Shown here one piece after another: positions 1-5,995 of a stretch of 9,279 nt of DNA; position 1 is the first letter of the stretch, and every line of letters begins with the position of its first letter. The notes beneath the pieces were generated by a model. It was not told where the DNA came from and did not search any database. It saw only the letters and a list, made by a program, of their open reading frames with translations. The DNA comes from UBA10427 sp003500135 (GTDB lineage: Bacteria > Bacteroidota > Bacteroidia > Cytophagales > Cyclobacteriaceae), in contig CAWZYQ010000152.1 in the NCBI GenBank assembly GCA_963966275.1, positions 1-9,279 on the forward strand, in the 5' to 3' direction. The position numbers were made by a program, and so were the translations under genes.

Positions 1-124
1 CTTTTTGCCTTCAATTTACGCGTTTTCACTAAATTACCAGTAGAACCATAAAATTGAAGTTAAAACATTTCGAACAACAAACATTATTACGCCATTCTAA
101 CTTTCTTGAATAAAAACAATCGTC

Positions 125-1813
125 ATGAAGAGGACAATACTATTAATATCATTTTTAATTAACCTAAGCCTTCTACAGGCACAAGATAGAGTAACGGGCA
201 AAAATTTTGCGACCCGATCTGAAGTCATCGCTGAAAATGCCATGGCAGCCACGTCACATCCATTAGCTACTCAGGTGGCTCTGCAAGTAATGCGTGAAGG
301 CGGCAATGCAATAGATGCAGCCATTGCGGCCAATGCTACGCTGGGCTTGATGGAACCTACCGGTAATGGTATAGGAGGAGACCTTTTTGCTATTATATGG
401 GACGCAGAAACCAAGAAGCTTTACGGCCTCAATGCTTCCGGCCGTTCGCCGCAATCGCTTACTTTGGAATATTTCAAAGAAAATGGATTTGAGGGTATTC
501 CCGCCTATGGTCCGCTGCCTGTCAGCGTGCCGGGTTGCGTGGATGGCTGGAACGAAATGCACCAACGATTCGGCAGTATGGAATGGGAGAAACTCTTTGA
601 TCCGGCCATTTCCTATGCAAGAGAGGGCTTTCCGGTGACAGAGCTGATTGCTTTTTATATGGATTTAAGCTCGAGGAGGTTGGGCAAATATCCGGGATTT
701 AAGGAAACCTATATGCCGGGCGGTCAAACACCAAGGAAGGGTGGGATTTTTAAAAACCCTGATTTGGCCAATACCCTGGAATTGATTGCCAAAGAAGGCA
801 GAGACGCTTTTTATAAAGGGAAAATTGCCGATGCCATTGTGGCCATTATGGAAGATCAGGGTGGTTTTATCACCAAAGAAGATCTGGCTGCTCATACATC
901 GGAGTGGGTAGAGCCGGTATCCACCGATTATCGGGGATATGACGTCTGGGAGCTTCCACCCAATGGACAGGGCATTGCCGCGCTGCAAATATTAAATATA
1001 CTTGAACAATATGACATCGCGGAAATGGGCTTCGGCTCTCAAGAGTATATTCATACTTTCGTGGAAGCTAAAAAGCTAGCCTATGAGGACCGCGCCAAGT
1101 ACTATGCAGATCCTGCTTTTAACGAAATTCCGGTCCAGGAATTGATATCAAAAGAATATGCTAAAAAGCGTAAAGAGTTGATTGATGATAATAGGGCTGC
1201 AAGAAGCTATCCGGCAGGCAAATTGGGACATGGAGAAACCATTTACATGACCACAGCCGATGCGGAAGGAAATATGGTGTCGCTTATTCAAAGCAATTAC
1301 CGTGGTATGGGTTCCGGAATGATCCCACCGGGCACCGGGTTTATCCTTCAGGATCGTGGTGAACTTTTCAGTCTGGAACCTGGACATTTCAACGTCTATG
1401 AGCCGGGCAAGCGACCTTTTCATACCATTATCCCTTGTTTTGTAACTAAAGATGGCAAGCCTTTTATCAGCTTTGGTGTAATGGGCGGCGCAATGCAACC
1501 ACAGGGCCATGCGCAGATTGTGGTAAATATGATCGATTTCGGCATGAACCTTCAGGAAGCGGGTGACGCACCCCGAATTCAACACCTCGGTTCATCACAG
1601 CCTACTGATGAAGTGATGACAGATGGAGGAACTGTTTATTTGGAGTCGGGGATTGACTATGAAACCTTAAGGAACCTTCGAATGATGGGTCATCAGCTTG
1701 GTATTAATGTGGGAGGTTACGGTGGCTACCAGGCGATCATGTGGGATGATGAAAATGGAGTATACTTTGGAGCGAGCGAATCCAGGAAGGATGGACAGGC
1801 TGCCGGATACTAA
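125..1813 (+). CDS. ggt: Gamma-glutamyltransferase family protein, exported
   Basis: This is an N-terminal nucleophile hydrolase of the gamma-glutamyltransferase family. Members cleave gamma-glutamyl bonds (glutathione and its conjugates) in the periplasm or outside the cell. The 562-residue product starts with a signal peptide (residues 1-20, ending LLQAQ). The family glycine motif GNGIGGDLF lies near residue 81, and NASGRSP near 103 supplies the likely substrate-carboxylate-binding arginine (R107). Self-cleavage should occur before T372 in GHGETIYMTTAD, which aligns with the catalytic Thr of E. coli GGT and would give a large and a small subunit. GVMGGAMQPQGH near 451 fits the active-site glycine region. 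The acidic lid-loop motif of classical GGTs is not evident, as in YwrD-like members, so substrate preference may differ (hydrolase or acylase rather than transpeptidase). There is no clear ribosome binding site. The gene stands alone in the visible window and ends at a shared terminator. Family assignment is confident; the exact substrate is not known. Confidence 0.93.
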   Translation: MKRTILLISFLINLSLLQAQDRVTGKNFATRSEVIAENAMAATSHPLATQVALQVMREGGNAIDAAIAANATLGLMEPTGNGIGGDLFAIIWDAETKKLYGLNASGRSPQSLTLEYFKENGFEGIPAYGPLPVSVPGCVDGWNEMHQRFGSMEWEKLFDPAISYAREGFPVTELIAFYMDLSSRRLGKYPGFKETYMPGGQTPRKGGIFKNPDLANTLELIAKEGRDAFYKGKIADAIVAIMEDQGGFITKEDLAAHTSEWVEPVSTDYRGYDVWELPPNGQGIAALQILNILEQYDIAEMGFGSQEYIHTFVEAKKLAYEDRAKYYADPAFNEIPVQELISKEYAKKRKELIDDNRAARSYPAGKLGHGETIYMTTADAEGNMVSLIQSNYRGMGSGMIPPGTGFILQDRGELFSLEPGHFNVYEPGKRPFHTIIPCFVTKDGKPFISFGVMGGAMQPQGHAQIVVNMIDFGMNLQEAGDAPRIQHLGSSQPTDEVMTDGGTVYLESGIDYETLRNLRMMGHQLGINVGGYGGYQAIMWDDENGVYFGASESRKDGQAAGY

Positions 1814-1835
1814 GGCAAACCAATATAAAAAAATG

Positions 1836-1863
1836 AAAAAAGCGGCTGGCAGGCCGCTTTTTT
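1836..1863. terminator. Bidirectional intrinsic terminator between convergent genes
   Basis: A GC-rich stem (GCGGC at 1842-1846 pairing with GCCGC at 1853-1857, loop TGGCAG) is flanked by six A on the left and six T on the right. The symmetry gives a U-run after the hairpin on both strands. It sits 22 bp after the ggt stop codon and 36 bp from the stop of the convergent minus-strand lipoprotein gene, so it can end both transcripts. Confidence 0.9.
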
Positions 1864-1898
1864 GGTAAAAAGTCAACTAAACGGCATTAGAACCAGGT

Positions 1899-2975
1899 TT
1901 AATCGAGAACAATGCTGTTGGGCCCAATCCCAACAGTAAAAGTTTTTGTGCTATTTCCGTTATCATCGAAATAGATAAGGTTGCCGGATGAGCTGAAATC
2001 AGGGGCTTCGAGTCCAATTAAGGCATCCTCAATGGGATCATACCCTAAACCATAAAATGACTGATTGATAAACGCAGTGGATGGAAAGGCGTCAATACCG
2101 GTATCGACCCTGTACACCGCTCCATTGTAAGTGAAATAAAACTCATTATCCAATTCGTTATAAACGAAATTCCCAACATTGCTAAAAGTAAAATCCGGGG
2201 CTTCCAGGTACAGTTCTTCTGTTCCGTCTTTATCCAGTCTGGCAAGATAGCTTTTGGCGCTATTGGCTTCGTCGATGCTGAAATCGGGGTTGTAAGCAGT
2301 TTTTCCCCTGCCTGCAATCCAAAGTTTATTATTGACTAATACTACTACATTGGGGTTATCCCTTGTTTCCAGATATCCTGCTATAGCATCGGTGGTGGTA
2401 TTGAGCACAGCTATGCGGTTGTCATTGCCAAAACCTCCGTTAAGCGCAACATAAGCGGTGTTTCCATCAAGTGTAATCTCATTAGGTCCGGCGCCAATAT
2501 TTATCGTACTGGTTATTTCAAATAATGGTATGTCCAAAACATGTAACACTCCACTAAAACCATCGACCCAGTCGGAAATGTAAGCCTTCTCATTATCGAC
2601 CACGGTAAGATATCTTGGACTGGTGATATCATCATCAATGGTTGCAAGTGATTCGAAAGTCTCGCGGTGCATTACCTCAATTTTTCCGGAGTTTTGTACG
2701 ACAACAAATGCCAAAGTGTCCAGCAGCGTCATTGACTGCGCCTGGTCACCAAGGCCAAAACCATTGGTGGCGTTGAATATGTTATTGTTCATCACCCCGT
2801 TTTCACGGTCAAAAAAAGATAAAGAAGCGTTGGAATTACCGAAAGCGCCTTCATTGACTACAAAAAAGCCATCCTGTCCTTTAGGAATTTCCCTTATGGG
2901 TTCATCATCGTTACAACTCCAAAAAAAGCATACGATAAATAGAAGCAAAAACCATTTGCCATGTCTGATTTTCAT
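1899..2975 (-). CDS. btuG: BtuG-like (DUF5074/YncE-type) beta-propeller surface lipoprotein, likely cobalamin-binding
   Basis: This is a 358-residue lipoprotein. The N-terminus has a charged start, a hydrophobic stretch (residues 8-19) and a lipobox FFWSC, with C21 as the lipidated residue. The next residues are NDDEP, an acidic run like the Bacteroidota export signal that sends lipoproteins to the outside of the outer membrane. The rest consists of repeated short beta-strand units (for example GAGPNEITLD near 161 and GIGPNSIVLD at the C-terminus) typical of a propeller, and the early NEGAFGNSNASLSFFD resembles DUF5074 proteins. It lies 16 bp downstream of a TonB-dependent receptor gene led by a cobalamin riboswitch, the context of Bacteroides BtuG, a high-affinity B12-binding partner of BtuB. 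The propeller lipoprotein and the operon are visible in the sequence; B12 binding is inferred from context. Some DUF5074 proteins accompany other receptors, so direct evidence of ligand is lacking. Confidence 0.82.
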   Translation of the reverse strand: MKIRHGKWFLLLFIVCFFWSCNDDEPIREIPKGQDGFFVVNEGAFGNSNASLSFFDRENGVMNNNIFNATNGFGLGDQAQSMTLLDTLAFVVVQNSGKIEVMHRETFESLATIDDDITSPRYLTVVDNEKAYISDWVDGFSGVLHVLDIPLFEITSTINIGAGPNEITLDGNTAYVALNGGFGNDNRIAVLNTTTDAIAGYLETRDNPNVVVLVNNKLWIAGRGKTAYNPDFSIDEANSAKSYLARLDKDGTEELYLEAPDFTFSNVGNFVYNELDNEFYFTYNGAVYRVDTGIDAFPSTAFINQSFYGLGYDPIEDALIGLEAPDFSSSGNLIYFDDNGNSTKTFTVGIGPNSIVLD

Positions 2976-2991
2976 AATTATGCGTTTAGGG

Positions 2992-4929
2992 TTAAAATAA
3001 AAATTTCAGATTCAGTGTAGTGTTGCGCAGAGGCAAAGGATATCCTCTACGAACTTCATAATTCTCATTCCAAAGATTTTGGACAATCAGTCCGGCTTGT
3101 GAAGTCAAACCAAACCATAGCCATTGATAGGAAAGTTGTATATCTCCGGTCAGAAAATCATCAATTTTATTAAATGGATTATTATCCATATCGGTATACT
3201 GCGATCCGACATACCGGTGCTGATAGAGGAGGGTCCACTTTTTATATTTCAACCGTATACCTCCATTGGCCTGGTGCAATGGGGTATAAAAAAGTTGATT
3301 ACTGATATTGAGTTGATTTTCAGCTCTGCTTTGTTCAAGGGTAGATTTTGTATATTCATACCCACCCAAAGCGCTCAACGCGGTTTGATTGGCAAGTAAA
3401 AGGTTCAACTCGCCCGATATGGTTATTCCACGAGCCCAAACATCCTGTAAATTTACAGGCTCCCATACACCATCAAAGTCATTCCATTGAATCCAGTTAT
3501 TGATCCTACTCGAAAATAGGGTTGAACTCAGGTTGAGATCAATATTGCCAAATTTTTGGTCAAAAGTGAAGCCAGCTTCGTTACTCCAACCTTTTTCCGG
3601 GTTTAAATCAGGGTTACCCCTGGCCCCAGCCCCTTCCCAGTACAGATCGTTAAAAGTTGGTATTCTGAAAATCCGGGAAGTACTTAAAAATAATGTCACT
3701 TGTTCTACTGGCTGAAGGTGTAAAGCCAGTCCCGGAATAAATGGGGTCGTTTCACCATCTACCCATTCTTCACGCAGCGTAAGTGTCCAGTCCATATTTA
3801 CATTTCCTATAGAGGGCTGGTATTTTATCGCTGTAAAAAGGGCCAATCTGTTTCGGTTGTGTTGGGTTGCATAATTGTCGGATTTGCCGTGCTCACCAAT
3901 TATTTCCAATCCGGATTCAATGAAAAAGTTACGCCAGTTTTCGTAGCGAAAAGTAAATTGATGATTGTGGTTCAGAAATGAGGATTTGCTGATTAAATCA
4001 ATCGAAGGGTCCTCAAATTTTGTATTCTGATACGATAAAGCGCTTTGCCATTCCCAGTTGTATGTAGTTCCGCGCTGCTTCCAGCCGGCTACAACCCTTG
4101 CCACGTCATCATTTTGTATGGCATTCAAAGGGTTGGAAACCGTCACGGGTTCGACAACTTCCAATTCATTCTGTTGCAACCAAAACATTACCCGGGCAGT
4201 ATTGCGCCTATTGATAGTGAAATAGTTTTCCTGCAGTACACCATATTGGGTTTGATCCCCTCCTTCACGGATTTCTTCTGAAGGATCGCGTTGATAAGTA
4301 TTGATATATCTGAAATTATTGGGGTCATGGTTATAAAAAAGACGAAGTGTGGTAGCGTATTTTGGCGAGGAAAAACTCGATTTCAAGCCAATGAACCTTT
4401 TGTCAATATCATTGGCAGAAAGGTGCACGGCGTGTTGCAAACCTTCTTTTTGTGGCCGGGAATTTTCCAAATGAATGCTTCCGCCTATGGCGCCGCTACC
4501 CAAAAGGTTACTGCTATTTCCATATTGGATGTCCAGTTGATCGACAAATAATGCAGGTACGAGTGAAAGATCGGAAGAACCGTTCAGGCTGCTTACCAGG
4601 TTTACTCCATTCCAAAGCAATTGAGTGTGCTGGCTCCCACTGCCCCTGAATCCCGGGGTAGCCAGTCCAGTATTGCCATAGCTTCTGATATTACCATTGG
4701 CAAACCGCTGTAATAAGCGGGATAAATTACTTTCTGAATTTTGTGCCAAAGCAAGTGAGTCTATTTGTTGCAGATTAGCGCTTTGGCTGTATTCTGAAAT
4801 GCGTTGGGAAGAAATGGCAACGTCCTGAAGCCAGACGGTATCGGCTTCCTGTGCATGTAATGAAGGTCTGATGGCTTCATATTGGAGCACGACGAGACCT
4901 AGCAGGATAATAATGGTTTTCTTTTGCAT
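2992..4929 (-). CDS. btuB: TonB-dependent outer-membrane receptor, BtuB-like cobalamin transporter
   Basis: This is a 645-residue TonB-dependent receptor. A signal peptide (residues 1-27, ending LHAQ) is followed by a TonB-box-like stretch DTVWLQDVAISS near 30, a plug domain (about 40-155, with GFRGSGSQHTQLLWNGVN and GSGAIGGSIHLEN) and a 22-strand-type barrel that ends in the aromatic outer-membrane signature LNLKFLF. It lacks the N-terminal carboxypeptidase-like domain of SusC proteins, and the size matches BtuB and siderophore receptors. The cobalamin riboswitch upstream on the same strand identifies vitamin B12 as the likely substrate, to be carried into the periplasm using TonB energy. 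The start at 4929 was chosen because it begins directly at a normal signal peptide (MQKKTIIILL). A start nine codons earlier (4956) adds a charged, atypical extension and falls in the riboswitch expression region. The lipoprotein gene follows 16 bp later. Confidence 0.92.
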   Translation of the reverse strand: MQKKTIIILLGLVVLQYEAIRPSLHAQEADTVWLQDVAISSQRISEYSQSANLQQIDSLALAQNSESNLSRLLQRFANGNIRSYGNTGLATPGFRGSGSQHTQLLWNGVNLVSSLNGSSDLSLVPALFVDQLDIQYGNSSNLLGSGAIGGSIHLENSRPQKEGLQHAVHLSANDIDKRFIGLKSSFSSPKYATTLRLFYNHDPNNFRYINTYQRDPSEEIREGGDQTQYGVLQENYFTINRRNTARVMFWLQQNELEVVEPVTVSNPLNAIQNDDVARVVAGWKQRGTTYNWEWQSALSYQNTKFEDPSIDLISKSSFLNHNHQFTFRYENWRNFFIESGLEIIGEHGKSDNYATQHNRNRLALFTAIKYQPSIGNVNMDWTLTLREEWVDGETTPFIPGLALHLQPVEQVTLFLSTSRIFRIPTFNDLYWEGAGARGNPDLNPEKGWSNEAGFTFDQKFGNIDLNLSSTLFSSRINNWIQWNDFDGVWEPVNLQDVWARGITISGELNLLLANQTALSALGGYEYTKSTLEQSRAENQLNISNQLFYTPLHQANGGIRLKYKKWTLLYQHRYVGSQYTDMDNNPFNKIDDFLTGDIQLSYQWLWFGLTSQAGLIVQNLWNENYEVRRGYPLPLRNTTLNLKFLF

Positions 4930-4937
4930 AATTCTCT

Positions 4938-4954
4938 GCTTTTCACCCGAAAGC
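4938..4954 (-). promoter_or_regulatory. Possible expression-platform hairpin before btuB start
   Basis: GCTTT and AAAGC form a 5-bp stem with a 7-nt loop (CGGGTGA on the transcript), between the B12 box and the chosen btuB start codon, ending 8 nt before the ATG. It lies where the regulatory hairpin of a translation-controlling cobalamin riboswitch would be expected. I could not identify a convincing complementary loop in the aptamer, so the role is tentative. Confidence 0.4.
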
Positions 4955-4974
4955 ATGTTTAATGATAGAAGAAA

Positions 4975-5165
4975 ACAGGCAGGTCTCCTGGCTCATTCCA
5001 CTTTTGTCGCCTTCCCGTCACCCCAATGGATTTTGACAGTGGCAGAGATTGACAAAAGATTGTCGGAATTTACAGTTGCGGGGACAGCTTTCGATTACAG
5101 CCTCAATCAGGCTTTCACGAAATTCCCTTTTAATCCAATTATCCTGTAAGGATATAAGGAACCTG
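4975..5165 (-). promoter_or_regulatory. Cobalamin (B12) riboswitch, leader of the btuB-btuG operon
   Basis: Read on the minus strand, this leader carries the conserved parts of the adenosylcobalamin riboswitch in the right order. AAAGGGAAT with GTGAAAGCC comes first, then AGCTGTCCCCGCAACTGTA (complement of 5071-5089), then GCCACTG and GGGAAGGCGAC, and last the B12 box GAGCCAGGAGACCTGCCTG (complement of 4976-4994). CAGGT at the far 5' end (5161-5165) can pair with ACCTG of the B12 box to close P1. With cobalamin bound it should lower expression of the receptor and lipoprotein. About 46 nt separate the aptamer from the receptor start. No U-tract terminator is seen there, so control is more likely at translation. 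Confidence 0.95.
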
Positions 5166-5174
5166 AAACTGATG

Positions 5175-5182
5175 CAAAGCTA
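5175..5182 (-). promoter_or_regulatory. Bacteroidota -7 promoter element for the btuB leader
   Basis: The minus strand reads TAGCTTTG, an exact match to the Bacteroidota -7 consensus TAnnTTTG. It is placed so that transcription would start just ahead of the riboswitch P1 strand near 5165-5170. A clear TTG at -33 is missing at the expected spacing, so the call rests on the -7 element and its position. Confidence 0.6.
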
Positions 5183-5235
5183 AAGTTTAAGGGTGGCATA
5201 AAGAAATGATTTATGTCATTTGTGCTAAAAAATAA

Positions 5236-5436
5236 TTAACACTCAGTCTCCCTAAGCTCAAAGTCATTACCGAACCCATATTTTATCAACTGACTTAGCG
5301 GATAGATCTCCAGTGACAACAAATCCTTTATTTTAAAATCATTTTCACCAATCGATTCCAGTGCGACAAAACTTGTGGATTCACCATGATTTCGAATGAA
5401 ATAACACTTGCCAATCCTGATATTATCTAGTGACAT
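5236..5436 (-). CDS. Small conserved-looking hypothetical protein (66 aa)
   Basis: This is a 66-residue soluble protein of unknown function. The sequence (IRIGKCYFIRNHGEST, then FKIKDLLSLEIYPLSQLIKYG and FELRE) alternates hydrophobic and polar residues, as in a small all-beta fold with an SH3-like look. It has no signal peptide, no membrane segment and no nucleic-acid-binding motif that I can name. Support for a real gene comes from its natural composition and its fit in a gap between a divergent operon and the riboswitch promoter, with a plausible start at 5436. It ends 54 bp upstream of the btuB -7 element, so it could be a separate transcript. There is no obvious ribosome binding site, as usual here. 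I would not assign it to B12 or sulfur metabolism from location alone. Confidence 0.65.
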   Translation of the reverse strand: MSLDNIRIGKCYFIRNHGESTSFVALESIGENDFKIKDLLSLEIYPLSQLIKYGFGNDFELRETEC

Positions 5437-5449
5437 ATTGAGTTGTTTA

Positions 5450-5468
5450 AACTACGATAGAACTACGA
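5450..5468. repeat. Short direct repeat AACTACGA x2 ahead of the small gene
   Basis: AACTACGA occurs at 5450-5457 and again at 5461-5468, an 11-bp period, or about one helical turn. It lies 14 bp upstream of the small minus-strand gene start. The spacing would suit a regulator that binds one face of the DNA, but two short copies can arise by chance. Confidence 0.35.
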
Positions 5469-5569
5469 AATATCCTTTATACTGGTTTTTCAAGGATGTT
5501 GTTACACACATTTTTTACGACATAACTATCTGATAAACAAAGAAAAACAAAAAAACCGAAAAATTAATT

Positions 5570-5600
5570 TTTGTTAAATGAACATATGTTCATATATTTG
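5570..5600 (+). promoter_or_regulatory. Bacteroidota-type promoter of the sulfur operon
   Basis: TTTG at 5570-5573 and TATATTTG at 5593-5600 match the Bacteroidota -33 and -7 elements (TTTG and TAnnTTTG) with a 19-bp spacer, the usual distance. Transcription should begin near 5606-5609, about 25 nt ahead of the regulator start codon at 5631. It is the only strong promoter match seen upstream of the operon, whose genes follow with short gaps except at 7785-7902. Confidence 0.85.
5578..5593. promoter_or_regulatory. Perfect 16-bp palindrome, likely ArsR-family operator
   Basis: ATGAACATATGTTCAT is its own reverse complement, with 8-bp half-sites. It fills most of the spacer between the -33 and -7 elements and touches the first base of the -7 box. 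ArsR-family dimers bind such AT-rich inverted repeats, and binding here would block RNA polymerase. The regulator gene begins 37 bp downstream, so autoregulation is the natural reading. Confidence 0.8.
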
Positions 5601-5630
5601 CGTATCACTTTGTTGAAAGGATATAAAATT

Positions 5631-5960
5631 ATGAAAGTTGAAAACATAGCCTTGATTGAAGATTTGCCCTTACTGGCAGATACGGAAAAGATGGAAAAGG
5701 TGGCTTACATATTAAAGGCCATAGCCCATCCACTGCGCATTGGCATCATAGGCATTTTGATGAAAAATGAGAAAATGTGTGTCAATGATATTTGCCAGAC
5801 ATTAGGATCAGAGCAATCTCTAACCTCACACCACTTATCTAATATGAAGTTAAACGGTGTGCTGGGCAGCTCGAGAGTAGGAAAAAATATCTATTACCAC
5901 CTTCGGTTAAAGGAAGTGATCAACATCATTCATTGCATGAATAAATGTGATATCATATAA
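5631..5960 (+). CDS. ArsR-family transcriptional regulator, candidate persulfide or metal sensor
   Basis: This is a 109-residue winged-helix repressor of the ArsR/SmtB family. The core runs from about residue 22 (AYILKAIAHPLRIGII) through the recognition helix region (SEQSLTSHHLSNMKLNGVL, about 60-78) to the wing (SSRVGKNIYYHL, about 80-91). Four cysteines form two pairs: C50 and C55 (MCVNDIC) before the recognition helix, and C102 and C106 (HCMNKC) in the last helix. Reactive cysteines in related SqrR/BigR/YgaV regulators sense sulfane sulfur, although the positions here do not match the canonical pair exactly and metal binding is possible. The start at 5631 was chosen because a TTG start at 5571 would translate the promoter itself; AAAGG at 5616-5620 may help initiation. 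It is first in an operon of persulfide and rhodanese genes, so I infer it controls them. Confidence 0.88.
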   Translation: MKVENIALIEDLPLLADTEKMEKVAYILKAIAHPLRIGIIGILMKNEKMCVNDICQTLGSEQSLTSHHLSNMKLNGVLGSSRVGKNIYYHLRLKEVINIIHCMNKCDII

Positions 5961-5995
5961 AAGTCTTAAACCCGGAAATCAAAAAGTTAACTACT

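Noticed and set aside
98..105. TAACTTTC as a -7 promoter element for ggt
   Set aside because: It misses the final G of TAnnTTTG and has no TTG at the proper distance, so the first 124 bases hold no promoter I can defend and no gene.
4930..4956. Upstream ATG extending the btuB product by nine residues
   Set aside because: The extension is charged and precedes a complete signal peptide, and it overlaps the likely riboswitch expression hairpin.
4871..5149. Plus-strand reading frame across the riboswitch region
   Set aside because: It is read antisense through the conserved cobalamin aptamer and the btuB signal peptide and has no protein-like motif.
5571..5630. TTG start giving a 129-residue ArsR protein
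   Set aside because: It would place the coding sequence over the -33 box, the operator palindrome and the -7 box, and the extra 20 residues do not belong to the ArsR fold.
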